Source: Acetobacteraceae bacterium UBA6159
Lineage (GTDB): Bacteria > Pseudomonadota > Alphaproteobacteria > Acetobacterales > Acetobacteraceae
Direction of reading: 5' to 3'
Assembly: GCA_002422345.1 (NCBI GenBank)
Contig: DIUL01000032.1
Span: 1-64,000 of the forward strand
DNA: 64,000 nucleotides
The position numbers and the translations under genes were made by a program. The notes under the pieces are model-generated. The model made no database searches. It was given only the letters and a program-made list of their open reading frames with translations, and was not told where the DNA came from. Of the stretch, positions 36,601-43,869 are shown in pieces (the stretch's first letter is position 1; each line of letters begins with the position of its first letter).

Positions 36601-37826
36601 TTGCCGCCGGCCGCGCCATAGCGCCCCTGGCCACCCTGGCCGCCAGTCTGTCTGGCATAGGCATAAGCGTACTGCCCGGTCGCGGTGGCCTTCGTGACCG
36701 ACGCAACGCCACCCGCGCCGCCGGCCTTGCCAGCGCCGGCGCCGGTCCCGCCCTGGCCGCCCGTTGCATCGGCCCGGGCGTCACCCCGCTGGGTTGCGGA
36801 GTTGGTGGTTGCCGTCGCACTCACCGTCGCCGCGCCACCCGCGCCGCCGATGCCGGGCGGAAGACTGATTCCGTCACCGACGATCGAGCCACCTCTGCCG
36901 CCCTGGGCGGTGGCGCTTCCGACGGTCTGATGTGCCCCGGTCAGGGCTATGGTCGCGTTCGCCTGGCCGCCTGCCTTGACGGTTGTCCCGTTGCCAGAGT
37001 TGCCGCCGTAGGCTCTGCTGCCGCCGCTGAAGTCGTTGGATTTCTGCGCGTTCTTCGTGTCATCGAAGGTCAGGTTGGAGGTCGCGGCACCCGCGGCTCC
37101 ACCGGCATCCAGGTTGCTGTAGCCACCCGCCCCGCCGCGCGCGGTCTGGTTCAGGCGCAGCGTGCCGCCCGTTGTTGTTCCGCTGACGGCGTTGACCAGG
37201 GTGCTCGTGGCACCGGCGCCCGCGGCCGCCCCGCCGGTGCCTTGCCCGCCGCTTCCGCCCACCTGCGTGACAGCCGCATGGGCTGATGTGCCATGGGCCT
37301 CGGCGGTCGTGTTGCTCGCGACCCCGCCGCCCCCGGCCGTTTTGCCCGCGCCCACGCCACGCCCACCCGCGCCGCCATAGGTCCGGGTCGTTGCATAGGC
37401 GATGCCCAGCGTGTTGGTGGAGAGGGTGGATGCGGTCGCCGTCCCGCCGGCTCCTCCGTTCGCTCCCGTTCCGGACTGGGGGGTACCGAAGTTGCCGGGA
37501 TAACCCGACCAGCCGCCGCCGCCGCCGATCGCGCGCGCATAGGAACTGATCGCCGCGGCGTTGTTCACCAGGGTGGAGGTCGTCGCCGTGGCGTTGCCGC
37601 CCTTCCCGCCGGCGCCCGCGTTACCGCCTGGCCCGCCGAAGAGATAAGCGCCATTGCCGCCGCCGCCACCCGCGCCGCCCGTTGCCCCCGCGTTGTTCGT
37701 CAGGTCAGGGCTGCCGGTATTCGTCGCCGCCGCGTTGCCGCCGGTGCCACCCGCGGTGCCGGACGCACCTGGCGTGGCGCCGCTGGTGCCATACGTCCCC
37801 GTTGTGCCGGTTTTGTAGACGTTCAT
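30603..37826 (-). CDS. Giant RTX adhesin-like protein, copy A (2407 aa)
   Basis: A very large repetitive protein with no signal peptide and no cysteine that I can see. Domain order: (1) residues ~1-1400, Gly/Ala/Ser/Thr-rich, six units of ~203 aa, each with GGAGGVAS, a TLTNAVSG-type motif, LRLxQxATGG and SLTFND; (2) ~1440-1610, a conserved central domain (LVVGLLDFQSLGTGFSSLTF); (3) ~1610-2190, five bacterial Ig-like domains plus a shorter sixth (TFTGKAE, LFDGATQVGS, HTITAKATDKAGN); (4) an RTX end with three GGxGxDxxx nonapeptides (GGIGDDTIA, GGGGADMVF, GGVGADVFA). This suggests type I secretion and a surface or biofilm role. No transporter for it lies in the window. GGAGG ribosome binding site. 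Confidence 0.88.
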   Translation of the reverse strand: MNVYKTGTTGTYGTSGATPGASGTAGGTGGNAAATNTGSPDLTNNAGATGGAGGGGGNGAYLFGGPGGNAGAGGKGGNATATTSTLVNNAAAISSYARAIGGGGGWSGYPGNFGTPQSGTGANGGAGGTATASTLSTNTLGIAYATTRTYGGAGGRGVGAGKTAGGGGVASNTTAEAHGTSAHAAVTQVGGSGGQGTGGAAAGAGATSTLVNAVSGTTTGGTLRLNQTARGGAGGYSNLDAGGAAGAATSNLTFDDTKNAQKSNDFSGGSRAYGGNSGNGTTVKAGGQANATIALTGAHQTVGSATAQGGRGGSIVGDGISLPPGIGGAGGAATVSATATTNSATQRGDARADATGGQGGTGAGAGKAGGAGGVASVTKATATGQYAYAYARQTGGQGGQGRYGAAGGKGADSTMTNVVTGNAKGATLRLSQYATGGAGGTSTVAKGGDGGDAVSSLTFNDVATNVIEAASFIGRVIASGGAAGYGAAGGAAGTAASSTLLTGSGYILANSRAYGGAGGGIGYSLTGNGVAGGTAQATSSATTSSASASAVARTDARGGVGGTARGAGNVAGAGGVASKSTAFASGASAYVSVSQTGGSGGLGANGATGGAGSASTLTNAASGATTGGTLTLRQYALAGHGGSGTTGAGGTAGAASSALTFNDIAKNAVDASSLSGFSRAVGGRGGRGQIAKNGGAATASSVMTAANATVANAYAQGGAGGYSADGGNGGAGGGATSTSNALSTKATASAYAFSAGGTGGNGYGAGKKGGAGGVATGVTATATGLHAYATAVQRGGQGGFGGNGASGGAGASSSLTDAVGGATSGGKFVLNQRVTGGNGGDSTDAAGGLAGDATSGLTINDTLNATAAGNLTARAYASGGEAGAGATVSKGGAALATVVASGSKFVSAYARALGGRGGDIRSSKLGSGAIGGGASATANASTKSTTQGAFAHARTYGGTGGTAYGAGKVGGAGGVASATSAAVIGFYGVATATQNGGVGGSGSSGAAGGAGAASTLTNAVSGSSGGDYLRLHQYATGGGGGYSSAAAGGAGGAGSSSLTFDDVASNVVESGNLQGNSRAYGGTGGAGQTAGGKGGIATASADMTGSGTVSASATARGGHGGGIVFGGVANGFVGATAQAESTATTTSATHVASARSAATGGNGGYGRGAAKTGGAGGIASGSKAHASGHSVYAKVTETGGTGGGGTNGASGGTGAASSIINAVSGATTGGSLDLRQSAVGGAGGSGGVGGGGGSATSTLTFNDKTANVIDAATNFARGEATGGAGGNASSGGAGKGGAATSSVTLTGENPVTAHAYAFGGRSGYVGGILDGNGGNAISNASAIATKASGYTFAASFAGAYGGAGAVGGTANATALATTANGQRATAIARASGRLGEAEATATTKTAGLVTTVSSVATSQVGSVARSVGQANATDAIFGFEGSSTNSFSNATALPNAGFIASVLSTNANVAAVFNTPLATVFATGIQGANYATDAVGNRTYKSTVTWSVDTTTLSGNLVVGLLDFQSLGTGFSSLTFNVTIEGGSVFTKAFNAAGLASAQTFFDNNTINLGDVAQDADLTVAINYTLIGNTVGAGFGMSYVLGTTNDEVDSTPPAAPTVPDLAAFADTGASNTDNRTNNTLPTFTGKSEANATVSLFDGATNIGSGKADVAGNWSIASTKVLANGGHSITAKATDQAGNIGPASGALSVTIDTTAPTAASTPDMVVGSDTGASNKDNVTKTTAPSFVGKAEAKSTVTLVSSINGHIGTGIADIDGNWSITSSGVISEGTHSITAFATDIAGNVGTSSTVLSVTIDSVVPSTPSAPTMNVASDSGVSSSDDITNDSTPTFSGKAEANASVTLFAGAKQVGAGTATGAGNWTITTSALAQGTHVITVIVTDLAGNVSAKSSSLSVTIDTTAPVAPTAVDMIVASDTGISTTDNITKVTTPTFTGKAEIGSTVTLFDGATQVGSATANGTGTWSITSTVLTAGAHTITAKATDKAGNVSVASASVAVTIDTIAAAPTGVDMQATSDSGASNTDNITNVTTPNILGKGEVGATVTLLRGAVVVGSAKVNASGNWLIKTSALADGNHVLRARQTDIAGNVSALSATLTVTVDTTTPAAPVVSKVSTTAVSGTTEASTPILLFDGATQIGSTTSDGLGAWSIPVALGAGSHALTAKATDLAGNASAASSVSTIVMGTANADVLFAAGPDLSVGGGGNDIYLVDNAADVVTEAVGEGFDTVYASVGYTLPNASEIEFLIANTGAPGVAMTGNEFANTIFGGIGDDTIAGGGGADMVFGGVGADVFALLALSDSTVDPAGRDTVGDYSALAGDLIGLAALDANTGVGGNQAFTFIGSAAFSAAGQVRAEVVGGMTVISGNVNAGLGADFALQLTGSHTLTGTNFVL
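33085..33158. repeat. 74-bp perfect inverted repeat, left copy
   Basis: This stretch is identical, in inverted orientation, to 48547-48620. It lies in the central domain of both giant genes (protein TFFDNNTINLGDVAQDADLT). Both flanks differ by one base at the boundary and then continue at high identity. It is long enough to support RecA-dependent recombination. Confidence 0.93.
34140..37200 (-). repeat. Six tandem ~605-bp coding repeats in giant gene A
   Basis: The NAVSG-type anchor motif occurs near 37190, 36570, 35963, 35371, 34769 and 34159, giving a period of about 592-620 bp (~203 aa). Each unit has three parts: a GGAGG-rich strand block, an LRLxQ block and an SLTFND block. The units are diverged from each other but match, one for one, the units of copy B. 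Confidence 0.85.
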
Positions 37827-37906
37827 GGCAGCCTCCGCATTTGTCTGTGGAATTTCTGGAAACGACGTGTCGATGATCGGGGACGTCAGCTTATCCAGCT
37901 TGAATC

Positions 37907-37933
37907 ATTAACGATAAATTTATGTTCCGGCAA
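37907..37933 (-). promoter_or_regulatory. Promoter-like elements of giant gene A
   Basis: On the minus strand TTGC (37930-37933) and CGTTAAT (37907-37913) are separated as in giant gene B, and the leader to the ATG is exactly 80 nt in both. The matching spacing supports a conserved promoter or activator site. It does not fit a strong sigma-70 consensus. Confidence 0.45.
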
Positions 37934-38148
37934 CCATGGATTTCGTTGGGAAATAAATCAGGCCGAAAAGATTGGAATTTTCTCTTTTCCCGCCCTTTCG
38001 TGGAAGTAGTTTCATATGTTGGCTATCCAGCCGCCTCCGGGCACGCGATGCCAGCGGCACCACGCGCGCACCGGTCCGGAGCCGGATGCGCCGACCCGGA
38101 TGGCCATTGGGGGGAGGAAGACGCGCGGACTGAACCGCGCAGGTGGTG

Positions 38149-38213
38149 GGGCGGGCGAGAAGCCATGCTCCCGCCCGCGAGGCGTTCAACACAAGGGGCG
38201 GAAGCAGCGCCCC
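38149..38213 (-). terminator. Hairpins downstream of livF (system 2)
   Basis: GGGCGGG (38149-38155) pairs with CCCGCCC (38170-38176). GGGGCG (38195-38200) pairs with CGCCCC (38208-38213). Both lie just after the livF stop at 38235 in the direction of transcription and form a plausible tandem terminator. Confidence 0.5.
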
Positions 38214-38234
38214 GCGCGATCGTCGGATGTCAGC

Positions 38235-38948
38235 CTAGACTTCCAGCCATTCCTGCCGGACGGCCGGATCGGCGTCCAGTTCCTCCGGCGTGCCGCCGAA
38301 GACGATCTGCCCATGTCCCATCACGTAAAGCCGCTTGGAGATCTTGAGCGCGATCGTCAGCTTCTGTTCCACAAGCAGGATCGAAATCCCGCGGTTGGCG
38401 ATTTCCTCCAGCAGGACACCGACCTGCTCAACCAGACGGGGCGCCAACCCCTCGGTCGGTTCGTCGATCAGGATCAGGTCGGGGTCGCCCATCAGGGTAC
38501 GGCAGATCGTCAGCATCTGCTGCTCTCCGCCCGACAGCACGCCGGCGGCGTTGTTCTGGCGATTGTTAAGGTTAGGAAACAACCGGAACACGTCATCGAA
38601 CGTCCAACGCCCGAACACACCCGTCTTGCGCAGGCCGAGTTCGAGGTTCTGCCGCACGGTCAGCGACGGGAACACCTGCCGGTCCTCGGGCACATAGCCA
38701 ATCCCGGCGCGGGAGATCAGGTCGGTCCGCATTCCCGCCAGTTCCTTGCCACGGAACCGCACGCTGCCTTGCGGGTCCACCAGGCCCATGATGGCCTTGC
38801 AGGTGGTGGACCGCCCGACGCCGTTGCGGCCGAGCAGACTGACGATTTCACCTTCGCGAACGTCGAGACTGACGCCGTGGAGGATGTGGCTCTTGCCGTA
38901 ATAGGCATGAAGATCGCGGACTTCCAACATGTTGCTGTCTGCCATCAC
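38235..38948 (-). CDS. ABC transporter ATP-binding protein LivF (system 2), Walker A Lys replaced by Arg
   Basis: A 237-aa ATPase with LivF features: MLEVRDLHAYYGKSHILHG, signature LSGGEQQM, Walker B LILIDEPTEGLAP and LLVEQKLTIALK. The Walker A motif reads GRNGVGRST: the lysine that binds the phosphates is arginine (codon at 38811-38813). All three other Liv ATPases in the window keep the lysine. The site may be poorly catalytic, with LivG doing most hydrolysis, or this may be a fixed subfamily trait. The start is GTG 38948 or ATG 38945, overlapping the livG stop. Confidence 0.9.
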   Translation of the reverse strand: MMADSNMLEVRDLHAYYGKSHILHGVSLDVREGEIVSLLGRNGVGRSTTCKAIMGLVDPQGSVRFRGKELAGMRTDLISRAGIGYVPEDRQVFPSLTVRQNLELGLRKTGVFGRWTFDDVFRLFPNLNNRQNNAAGVLSGGEQQMLTICRTLMGDPDLILIDEPTEGLAPRLVEQVGVLLEEIANRGISILLVEQKLTIALKISKRLYVMGHGQIVFGGTPEELDADPAVRQEWLEV

Positions 38949-39697
38949 TCGGTCAGAGCCCCCAGATAGGCTTCCTGCACCGCGCGGTTGGCGCGGATTT
39001 CGGTCGGCTTGCCCGATGCAATCACCTGGCCATAGACGACGACGCTGATCGTATCGGCGAGATCGAAGACCACCCGCATGTCGTGCTCGACCATCAGGAG
39101 CGTCTTGCCCTCGGTGACCTTGCGGATCAGGTCGACGGCGTATTCGGTTTCACTGTGGCTCATGCCGGCAGTGGGTTCATCCAGCAGGATGACCGTGGCG
39201 CCACCGGCGATAGTGATCCCGATCTCCAACGACCGCTGTTCGGCATAGGAAAGCAGCCCGGCCTGCAGGTCGCGCCGCCCCAGCAGGTTCAGTTCATCCA
39301 GCAACTGCTCCGCCCGCTGGTTCAGGCCGGATTGCAGCCATAGCGGACTCCAGAACGAATACCGGTAGCCCTGCGACCACAGCAGCGCGCAGCGGATGTT
39401 CTCGAACACCGTCATCCGATGGAAGATCGAGGTGATCTGGAAGCTGCGTGACAGGCCCAGGCGGTTGATCCGCTGCGGTTCCAGCGCATCGATGCGGGTG
39501 CCGTTCAGGGAGATGCTGCCGGATGTGATCGGGAACCGCCCGCTGATCAGGTTGAACAGCGTCGTCTTGCCGGCGCCGTTCGGACCGATGATCGCGTGCC
39601 GTTCCCCCAGCTTGATATCCAGGTCGACGCCGCGGATGATCTCGGTCGGGCCGAAGTTCTTGCGTACGTCCTTGAGGCTGAGCGCGGGGACCGTCAT
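38945..39697 (-). CDS. ABC transporter ATP-binding protein LivG (system 2)
   Basis: A 250-aa ATPase from ATG 39697 (MTVPALSLKDVRKNFG). The longer frame to 39814 lies inside livM and is rejected. It has intact Walker A GPNGAGKTT, the LivG-type GLSRSFQITSIF region, the signature-like LLSYAEQRSLE, Walker B VILLDEPTAGM and switch His in VEHDMRVVF. The start overlaps the livM stop by one base and the stop overlaps livF, so the genes are tightly coupled. Confidence 0.93.
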   Translation of the reverse strand: MTVPALSLKDVRKNFGPTEIIRGVDLDIKLGERHAIIGPNGAGKTTLFNLISGRFPITSGSISLNGTRIDALEPQRINRLGLSRSFQITSIFHRMTVFENIRCALLWSQGYRYSFWSPLWLQSGLNQRAEQLLDELNLLGRRDLQAGLLSYAEQRSLEIGITIAGGATVILLDEPTAGMSHSETEYAVDLIRKVTEGKTLLMVEHDMRVVFDLADTISVVVYGQVIASGKPTEIRANRAVQEAYLGALTE

Positions 39698-41019
39698 CAC
39701 ACGCTCCGTTGCTTGAGGTCGGCGGTCACTTCGTCCCAGACCAGGGCGAAGCTTTTGACTTCGAAGCGCAGCCAGGCGCCGCCCAGAACCAGCAGGCCGA
39801 CCGCGACGGCCCATGGCATCGTTTCATGAACATCGATCTTGCTGCCGAACAGGATCAGCGTCTTGCCCTGCGCCTCACCGATGGTCAGGAACGACGACAG
39901 CTCCACGAGCCCGACAAAGCCCAGCAGCGTCGCCAGCCCCGGGATCGAGAGCCGGATATAGGGCACCACCAGTCGCCCCATCCGCCCGGCCCGGGAGACC
40001 GGCGCATGGGCCTGGATCATGCCCGCCAGCCCCGCCGGTGCGAAGGTGACCATGCTGATGAACAGCACGCCGACATAGATGAGCCAGGCGTTGGACAGCA
40101 GGCTCAGTCCGCTCTGCAACAGGGTGATCAGCGTCGCGCCCAGGATCGGGCCATAGAAGATCGTCGCACCGCCAATATAGGTCATCAGCACGGCGTTGGC
40201 CGACAGGGGCGCGGCCACGGCGTCGAAGGTCACGATCTCATACGTGATCGCATACAGCCCGCCGCCGATCCCGGCGAACATGCCGGACAGGGCGAATTGC
40301 AGGAACCGGATCCGCCGCGGGTCATAGCCCATGAACTGCGCCCGCTCGAAGTTGTCGCGCGCCGCGTTCGCCATGGCGCCCAGCGGCGTCTTGGTCAGGA
40401 ACAGCATCGCCAGCGCGGCGAGCAGCGTCCAGGCGAGGATCAGGTAGAAGACCTCGATCGACGATGCGTATTCCACGCCGAACAGCGACCGCTCAATCAT
40501 GCGGTTGGCGCTGACGCCGCCCTCTCCGCCGAAGAAGTTGTGGAACATGATCGCGGCGGTCGCGATCAACTCTCCGATCCCCATCGTGATCATGGCGAAG
40601 GCGGTGGCGCGCTGCTTGGCGGCCATGTAGCCAAACACGATCCCGAATACGAGGCCCGCGAGACCCGCCATCAGCGGCATGAGTTCGAGCGGAAGAGGAA
40701 GGCTGCCGGCCTCGGCCGCGTTGAGGAAGTGAATGGTGCTGTAGCCGCCCAGGCCGAAGAACACGGCATGGCCGAACGACAGCAGGCCCGCCTGGCCCAT
40801 CAGCATGTTGTACGACAGGGAGAAGATGATCATCATCCCCATCTGGCTGAGCATGGTCAGCAGGAAGCCGGAATGGCGACCCGTGTTCCAGTCATAAAAG
40901 AACCAGGGCAGTATGGCCGCGGCGATCACCAGCACGAACCAGATCCAGTTGCGCCGAGCGGGCTGGGCATCCGCCCGCTGACCCGCCGGGATGGCCGAGG
41001 TTGTCGTGGGGGCGTTCAT
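39697..41019 (-). CDS. Branched-chain amino acid-type ABC transporter permease LivM (system 2)
   Basis: A 440-aa permease, longer than the system 1 LivM (292 aa). After an Ala/Pro-rich N-terminal tail come the LivM core (YNMLMGQAGLLSFGHAVFFG, FAMITMGIGELIATAA, YIGGATIFYGPILGATL) and an extra C-terminal part with two more hydrophobic segments around residues 350-430. The C-terminal extension is found in some aromatic-substrate importers; its role is unknown. It overlaps livH by four bases. Confidence 0.9.
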   Translation of the reverse strand: MNAPTTTSAIPAGQRADAQPARRNWIWFVLVIAAAILPWFFYDWNTGRHSGFLLTMLSQMGMMIIFSLSYNMLMGQAGLLSFGHAVFFGLGGYSTIHFLNAAEAGSLPLPLELMPLMAGLAGLVFGIVFGYMAAKQRATAFAMITMGIGELIATAAIMFHNFFGGEGGVSANRMIERSLFGVEYASSIEVFYLILAWTLLAALAMLFLTKTPLGAMANAARDNFERAQFMGYDPRRIRFLQFALSGMFAGIGGGLYAITYEIVTFDAVAAPLSANAVLMTYIGGATIFYGPILGATLITLLQSGLSLLSNAWLIYVGVLFISMVTFAPAGLAGMIQAHAPVSRAGRMGRLVVPYIRLSIPGLATLLGFVGLVELSSFLTIGEAQGKTLILFGSKIDVHETMPWAVAVGLLVLGGAWLRFEVKSFALVWDEVTADLKQRSV

Positions 41020-41963
41020 GTGTCGCGTGTCCCCATCAGGCCACGAGGCCGGAACAGAAGCATCAGCACCATCATCGCATAGGGCAGCAATGGCCCGATC
41101 CGGGACACCGGCACCGCGAGGATTTCACCCAGCAGGTTCTTCGTGCCGATCCAGTCACCAAGCCCGCCCAACATGTCGGACAGCGAGAAGTCGATGACCA
41201 CGGCAAAGGTCTGGAGCATCCCGACGATGATCGAGGCAATGAAGCAGCCAGCGAGCGAACCAAGCCCCCCAAACACCACCACCACGAACACAATCGGACC
41301 CAAAGCCGCCGCCATGCTCGGCTCGGTCACCTGATAGTTTCCGCCGATAACACCGGCGAGGCCCGCGAGGAAGCAGCCGCCGGCAAACACCATCGTGAAG
41401 ACCCGCGGCACGTTATGCCCGAGCGAACTGACCATGTTGGGATGGGTGAGCGAGGCCTGGATGATGAGGCCGATCCGGGTGCGCGTCAGCAGCAGCCAGA
41501 TCGACAGCAGCATCCCGCCGGCGATCAGCAGCATGAAGCCGCGATAGGCCGGGAAGTTGATTCCGTACAGGCTGAACAGCGGGAAATCGAGCGCGGTCGG
41601 CACGCGATAGGGCACGGGCAGCATGCCCCAGACCATCTGCACACCACGCTCGATGATGAAGAACAGGCCGAAGGTGAACAGCAGTTCGGCGATATGACCG
41701 TTGTGATGGGTGCGGCGCAGGCCCCAGACCTCGATCGCCGCGCCGATCGCCGCGCAGACCAGTGGGGCGATGATCAAAGCGGGCCAGAAGCCCACCATGC
41801 GGCTGACCTCGAAGGCCACATAGGCGCCGATCATGTAGATGCCGGCATGGGCGAAGTTCAGCACGCCCATCATTGAAAAGATCAAGGTCAGGCCGCTGGC
41901 CAGCATGAACAACAGCATGCCGTAGACGAACCCATTCAGCAGGGAGATCAGTACTATCTCCAT
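41016..41963 (-). CDS. Branched-chain amino acid-type ABC transporter permease LivH (system 2)
   Basis: A 315-aa inner-membrane permease with LivH features: the start LLNGFVYGMLLFMLASGLTL, IFSMMGVLNFAHAGIYMIGA, GLIIQASLTHPNMVSSLGHN and VVFGGLGSLAGCFIASIIVG. It lies 91 bp downstream of the binding-protein gene, with a hairpin in that gap, and overlaps livM by four bases. Confidence 0.92.
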   Translation of the reverse strand: MEIVLISLLNGFVYGMLLFMLASGLTLIFSMMGVLNFAHAGIYMIGAYVAFEVSRMVGFWPALIIAPLVCAAIGAAIEVWGLRRTHHNGHIAELLFTFGLFFIIERGVQMVWGMLPVPYRVPTALDFPLFSLYGINFPAYRGFMLLIAGGMLLSIWLLLTRTRIGLIIQASLTHPNMVSSLGHNVPRVFTMVFAGGCFLAGLAGVIGGNYQVTEPSMAAALGPIVFVVVVFGGLGSLAGCFIASIIVGMLQTFAVVIDFSLSDMLGGLGDWIGTKNLLGEILAVPVSRIGPLLPYAMMVLMLLFRPRGLMGTRDT

Positions 41964-42013
41964 TCCGCCCGCTCCTTCGTCGCGTTCGTGATTGATCCGT
42001 CGGCAAGGAACCG

Positions 42014-42044
42014 CGGCGATCCCCCCAAGCCGGGAGGATCGCCG
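42014..42044 (-). terminator. Hairpin between the binding protein and livH (system 2)
   Basis: Perfect 9-bp arms CGGCGATCC (42014-42022) and GGATCGCCG (42036-42044). The position after the binding-protein gene and before the permease suggests an mRNA-stabilising or partly terminating stem that lets more binding protein than permease be made, as is common in ABC import operons. Confidence 0.5.
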
Positions 42045-42054
42045 TCGGAACCGC

Positions 42055-43308
42055 TCAGGAACCGCTGGGACGCTTCATCTTGCAGGTGGTCGGGAACGTC
42101 AGGTCCTGCGTCGAGACTTTGGTCAGGGTCTTCCAGCCCCAACCGGTCTTCTCGGACTCGTTCTTCACGGGCTTGGTGAACATGGCGGTGTAGAACGGAG
42201 ACAGAAGCTGGTGGTCTTCCTTCCGCATCGTGTTCATTTCGCCATAGATATCGGGCGCCTGCGCGCCTTCCAGGGCGAGAGCGAGCTTCAGCGGATCGGT
42301 TGAACCGGCCTTGTTGATGGCGACCACCAGCATGTCGAACATGGTCTGGAAGTTCACCCAGGGATAGTCAAAGCCCGGGTCGGTGGCGCGGAAGCCCTTG
42401 ATCCACTCTTCGGTCTTGGCATTGCCAAGCTCACTGCCGATGTTGTCATGACCCTCGAGCACCGCGATCACACGGTCACCGCCGCCGTCGCCCATCGCCG
42501 TCGGGCCGCCGTTCAGATGCGCGGAGAACGTGTAGTACTTGATGTCCAGACCGGCCTCGACACCCGACTTCATCAGCAGGTTGAAGTCCGGACCCCAGTT
42601 CGATGTCAGCAGCGCCTGCGCGCCGGACGCCTTCACCTTGGCGATGTAGGAGGAGAAGTCCTTGATCTTGCCCAGGGGAACGAATTCCTCACCCACGATC
42701 TTGATGTCGGGGCGGTACTGCGCGAGGAACTTCTTGGTGTCGGCGGCGACACCCTGTCCATACAGATAATCCTGGTTCATCAGGTAGACGGACTTCGCAT
42801 CGGCCGGCAGGCCGCGGACCATCGTCGCGACCCGCTGCGTGACGTTGGCGGCGAAGCGGAAGTGCCAGAAGTCGCACTTGTCCTCGGTCAACTCGGTCGC
42901 GAGGGCCGCGCAGTTGAGGTAGAGGACGCGGTTCTTGGGGTTGCGCTGGTTGTGGCGCGACACACCGTCGATCATGGCGGCGGCGACGTTGGAGCCGATG
43001 CACTGGACGACGATGGGAATGTTTTGATCAACGACTGACTTCAGGGCGATCAGCGCCTCGGAGGGCTGGATCTTGTCATCGAACGTGACGAGTTCGAATT
43101 TTTTGCCCAAGGCCCCGCCAGCGGCGTTGGCGTTGTTCATCGCATAGCGCAGCATCTTCAGCCACGCGTCGCCGTTCGCGGCGAAAGCACCGGAGAAGGG
43201 CGCGATGAAGGCGATCTTGATTGTTTCCTGCGCCATCGCGGCGCCGCTTCCAAGAAGCATGCCCGCGATCAGGACGCACTTCACCAACTGACGGAATGCA
43301 CTGAGCAT
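42055..43308 (-). CDS. Liv-type ABC transporter substrate-binding protein (system 2)
   Basis: A 417-aa periplasmic binding protein with a Sec signal peptide (VKCVLIAGMLLGSGAAMAQ, cleavage near residue 27). The mature start TIKIAFIAPFSGAFAANGD is typical of the family. Two cysteines (ALATELTEDKCDF and LYLNCAALA) may form a disulfide. It differs clearly from the system 1 protein in signal type and sequence, so the two importers should have different ligands. It is the first gene of the operon enclosed by the giant genes. Confidence 0.92.
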   Translation of the reverse strand: MLSAFRQLVKCVLIAGMLLGSGAAMAQETIKIAFIAPFSGAFAANGDAWLKMLRYAMNNANAAGGALGKKFELVTFDDKIQPSEALIALKSVVDQNIPIVVQCIGSNVAAAMIDGVSRHNQRNPKNRVLYLNCAALATELTEDKCDFWHFRFAANVTQRVATMVRGLPADAKSVYLMNQDYLYGQGVAADTKKFLAQYRPDIKIVGEEFVPLGKIKDFSSYIAKVKASGAQALLTSNWGPDFNLLMKSGVEAGLDIKYYTFSAHLNGGPTAMGDGGGDRVIAVLEGHDNIGSELGNAKTEEWIKGFRATDPGFDYPWVNFQTMFDMLVVAINKAGSTDPLKLALALEGAQAPDIYGEMNTMRKEDHQLLSPFYTAMFTKPVKNESEKTGWGWKTLTKVSTQDLTFPTTCKMKRPSGS

Positions 43309-43869
43309 ACGCGTTTCTCCCCCTAAAGTCGCTCATCCTGATCGGCGAGTCGTGCCTTTGTGATCAACCCGTAGACCGTCCTCTTACAACGAGTCAATGT
43401 GCATCCTCGGCCATGACTTTCGCGCCGGCCGGTTCTTCATGCGGAGCACGGACGGGGCGCATTCTCTCGGAATTTTCAAAACCCGGTATCCACGATTGTC
43501 CCGATAGCGGAGCGTCGGCGCCGGGGCTGGGGGGAGTGCCTGATCTGGCCTGGCCGCGCGCGCCTCGGCGCCCCCGACCGGACCATTCGGCGTTGATCAC
43601 GAGGGCCAAGGATGACCGGCCTCAATTGAAACGTGACTGTTCCAAATGCGAGGCCCCCCTGAACACGCCCGTCTGGCATCATGCGCGCCCCTTCGCCGGA
43701 GGCGGAACGGCGGCCAGAGCCACGAGACCACCGTCAAAAATGCCTTAGTATAAATCCCTCCGTTGCAGAAATGGAAACGTTGCGTTAATTTCGACGCCCA
43801 GAGCAGAAATTGACCCGAGCCCGAGACGGGTCGCATCCCACTCCACAACGGATTCGCGCGGAGGCCGCA
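43309..43869. promoter_or_regulatory. Divergent region between liv system 2 and giant gene B
   Basis: This 561-bp gap must hold the liv promoter (left) and the giant-gene promoter (right). Open frames inside it (such as 43413-43748, plus) have no family features or good start and are not called. AT-rich patches lie at 43465-43490, 43620-43645 and 43735-43810. Confidence 0.5.
43763..43789 (+). promoter_or_regulatory. Promoter-like elements of giant gene B
   Basis: TTGC (43763-43766) and CGTTAAT (43783-43789) are arranged exactly as upstream of giant gene A, and the 80-nt leader to the ATG has the same length. The leader also ends in the same GCGGAGGC ribosome binding region. Confidence 0.45.

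Larger units (their letters stand above)
37827..38234. promoter_or_regulatory. Intergenic region upstream of giant gene A and downstream of livF (system 2)
   Basis: No gene is supported in these 408 bp. The part near 37880-38020 is strongly AT-rich for this genome and holds the giant-gene promoter. The part near 38149-38213 carries hairpins that should end the second liv operon. Confidence 0.55.

Noticed and set aside
34140..37826. Dense short repeats as a CRISPR array
   Set aside because: Repeats are coding, imperfect and without spacer-repeat alternation; the period is ~605 bp.
43413..43748. 111-aa frame upstream of giant gene B
   Set aside because: Low-complexity Arg/Pro/Ala content, no ribosome binding site, and it lies in a region that must hold promoters.
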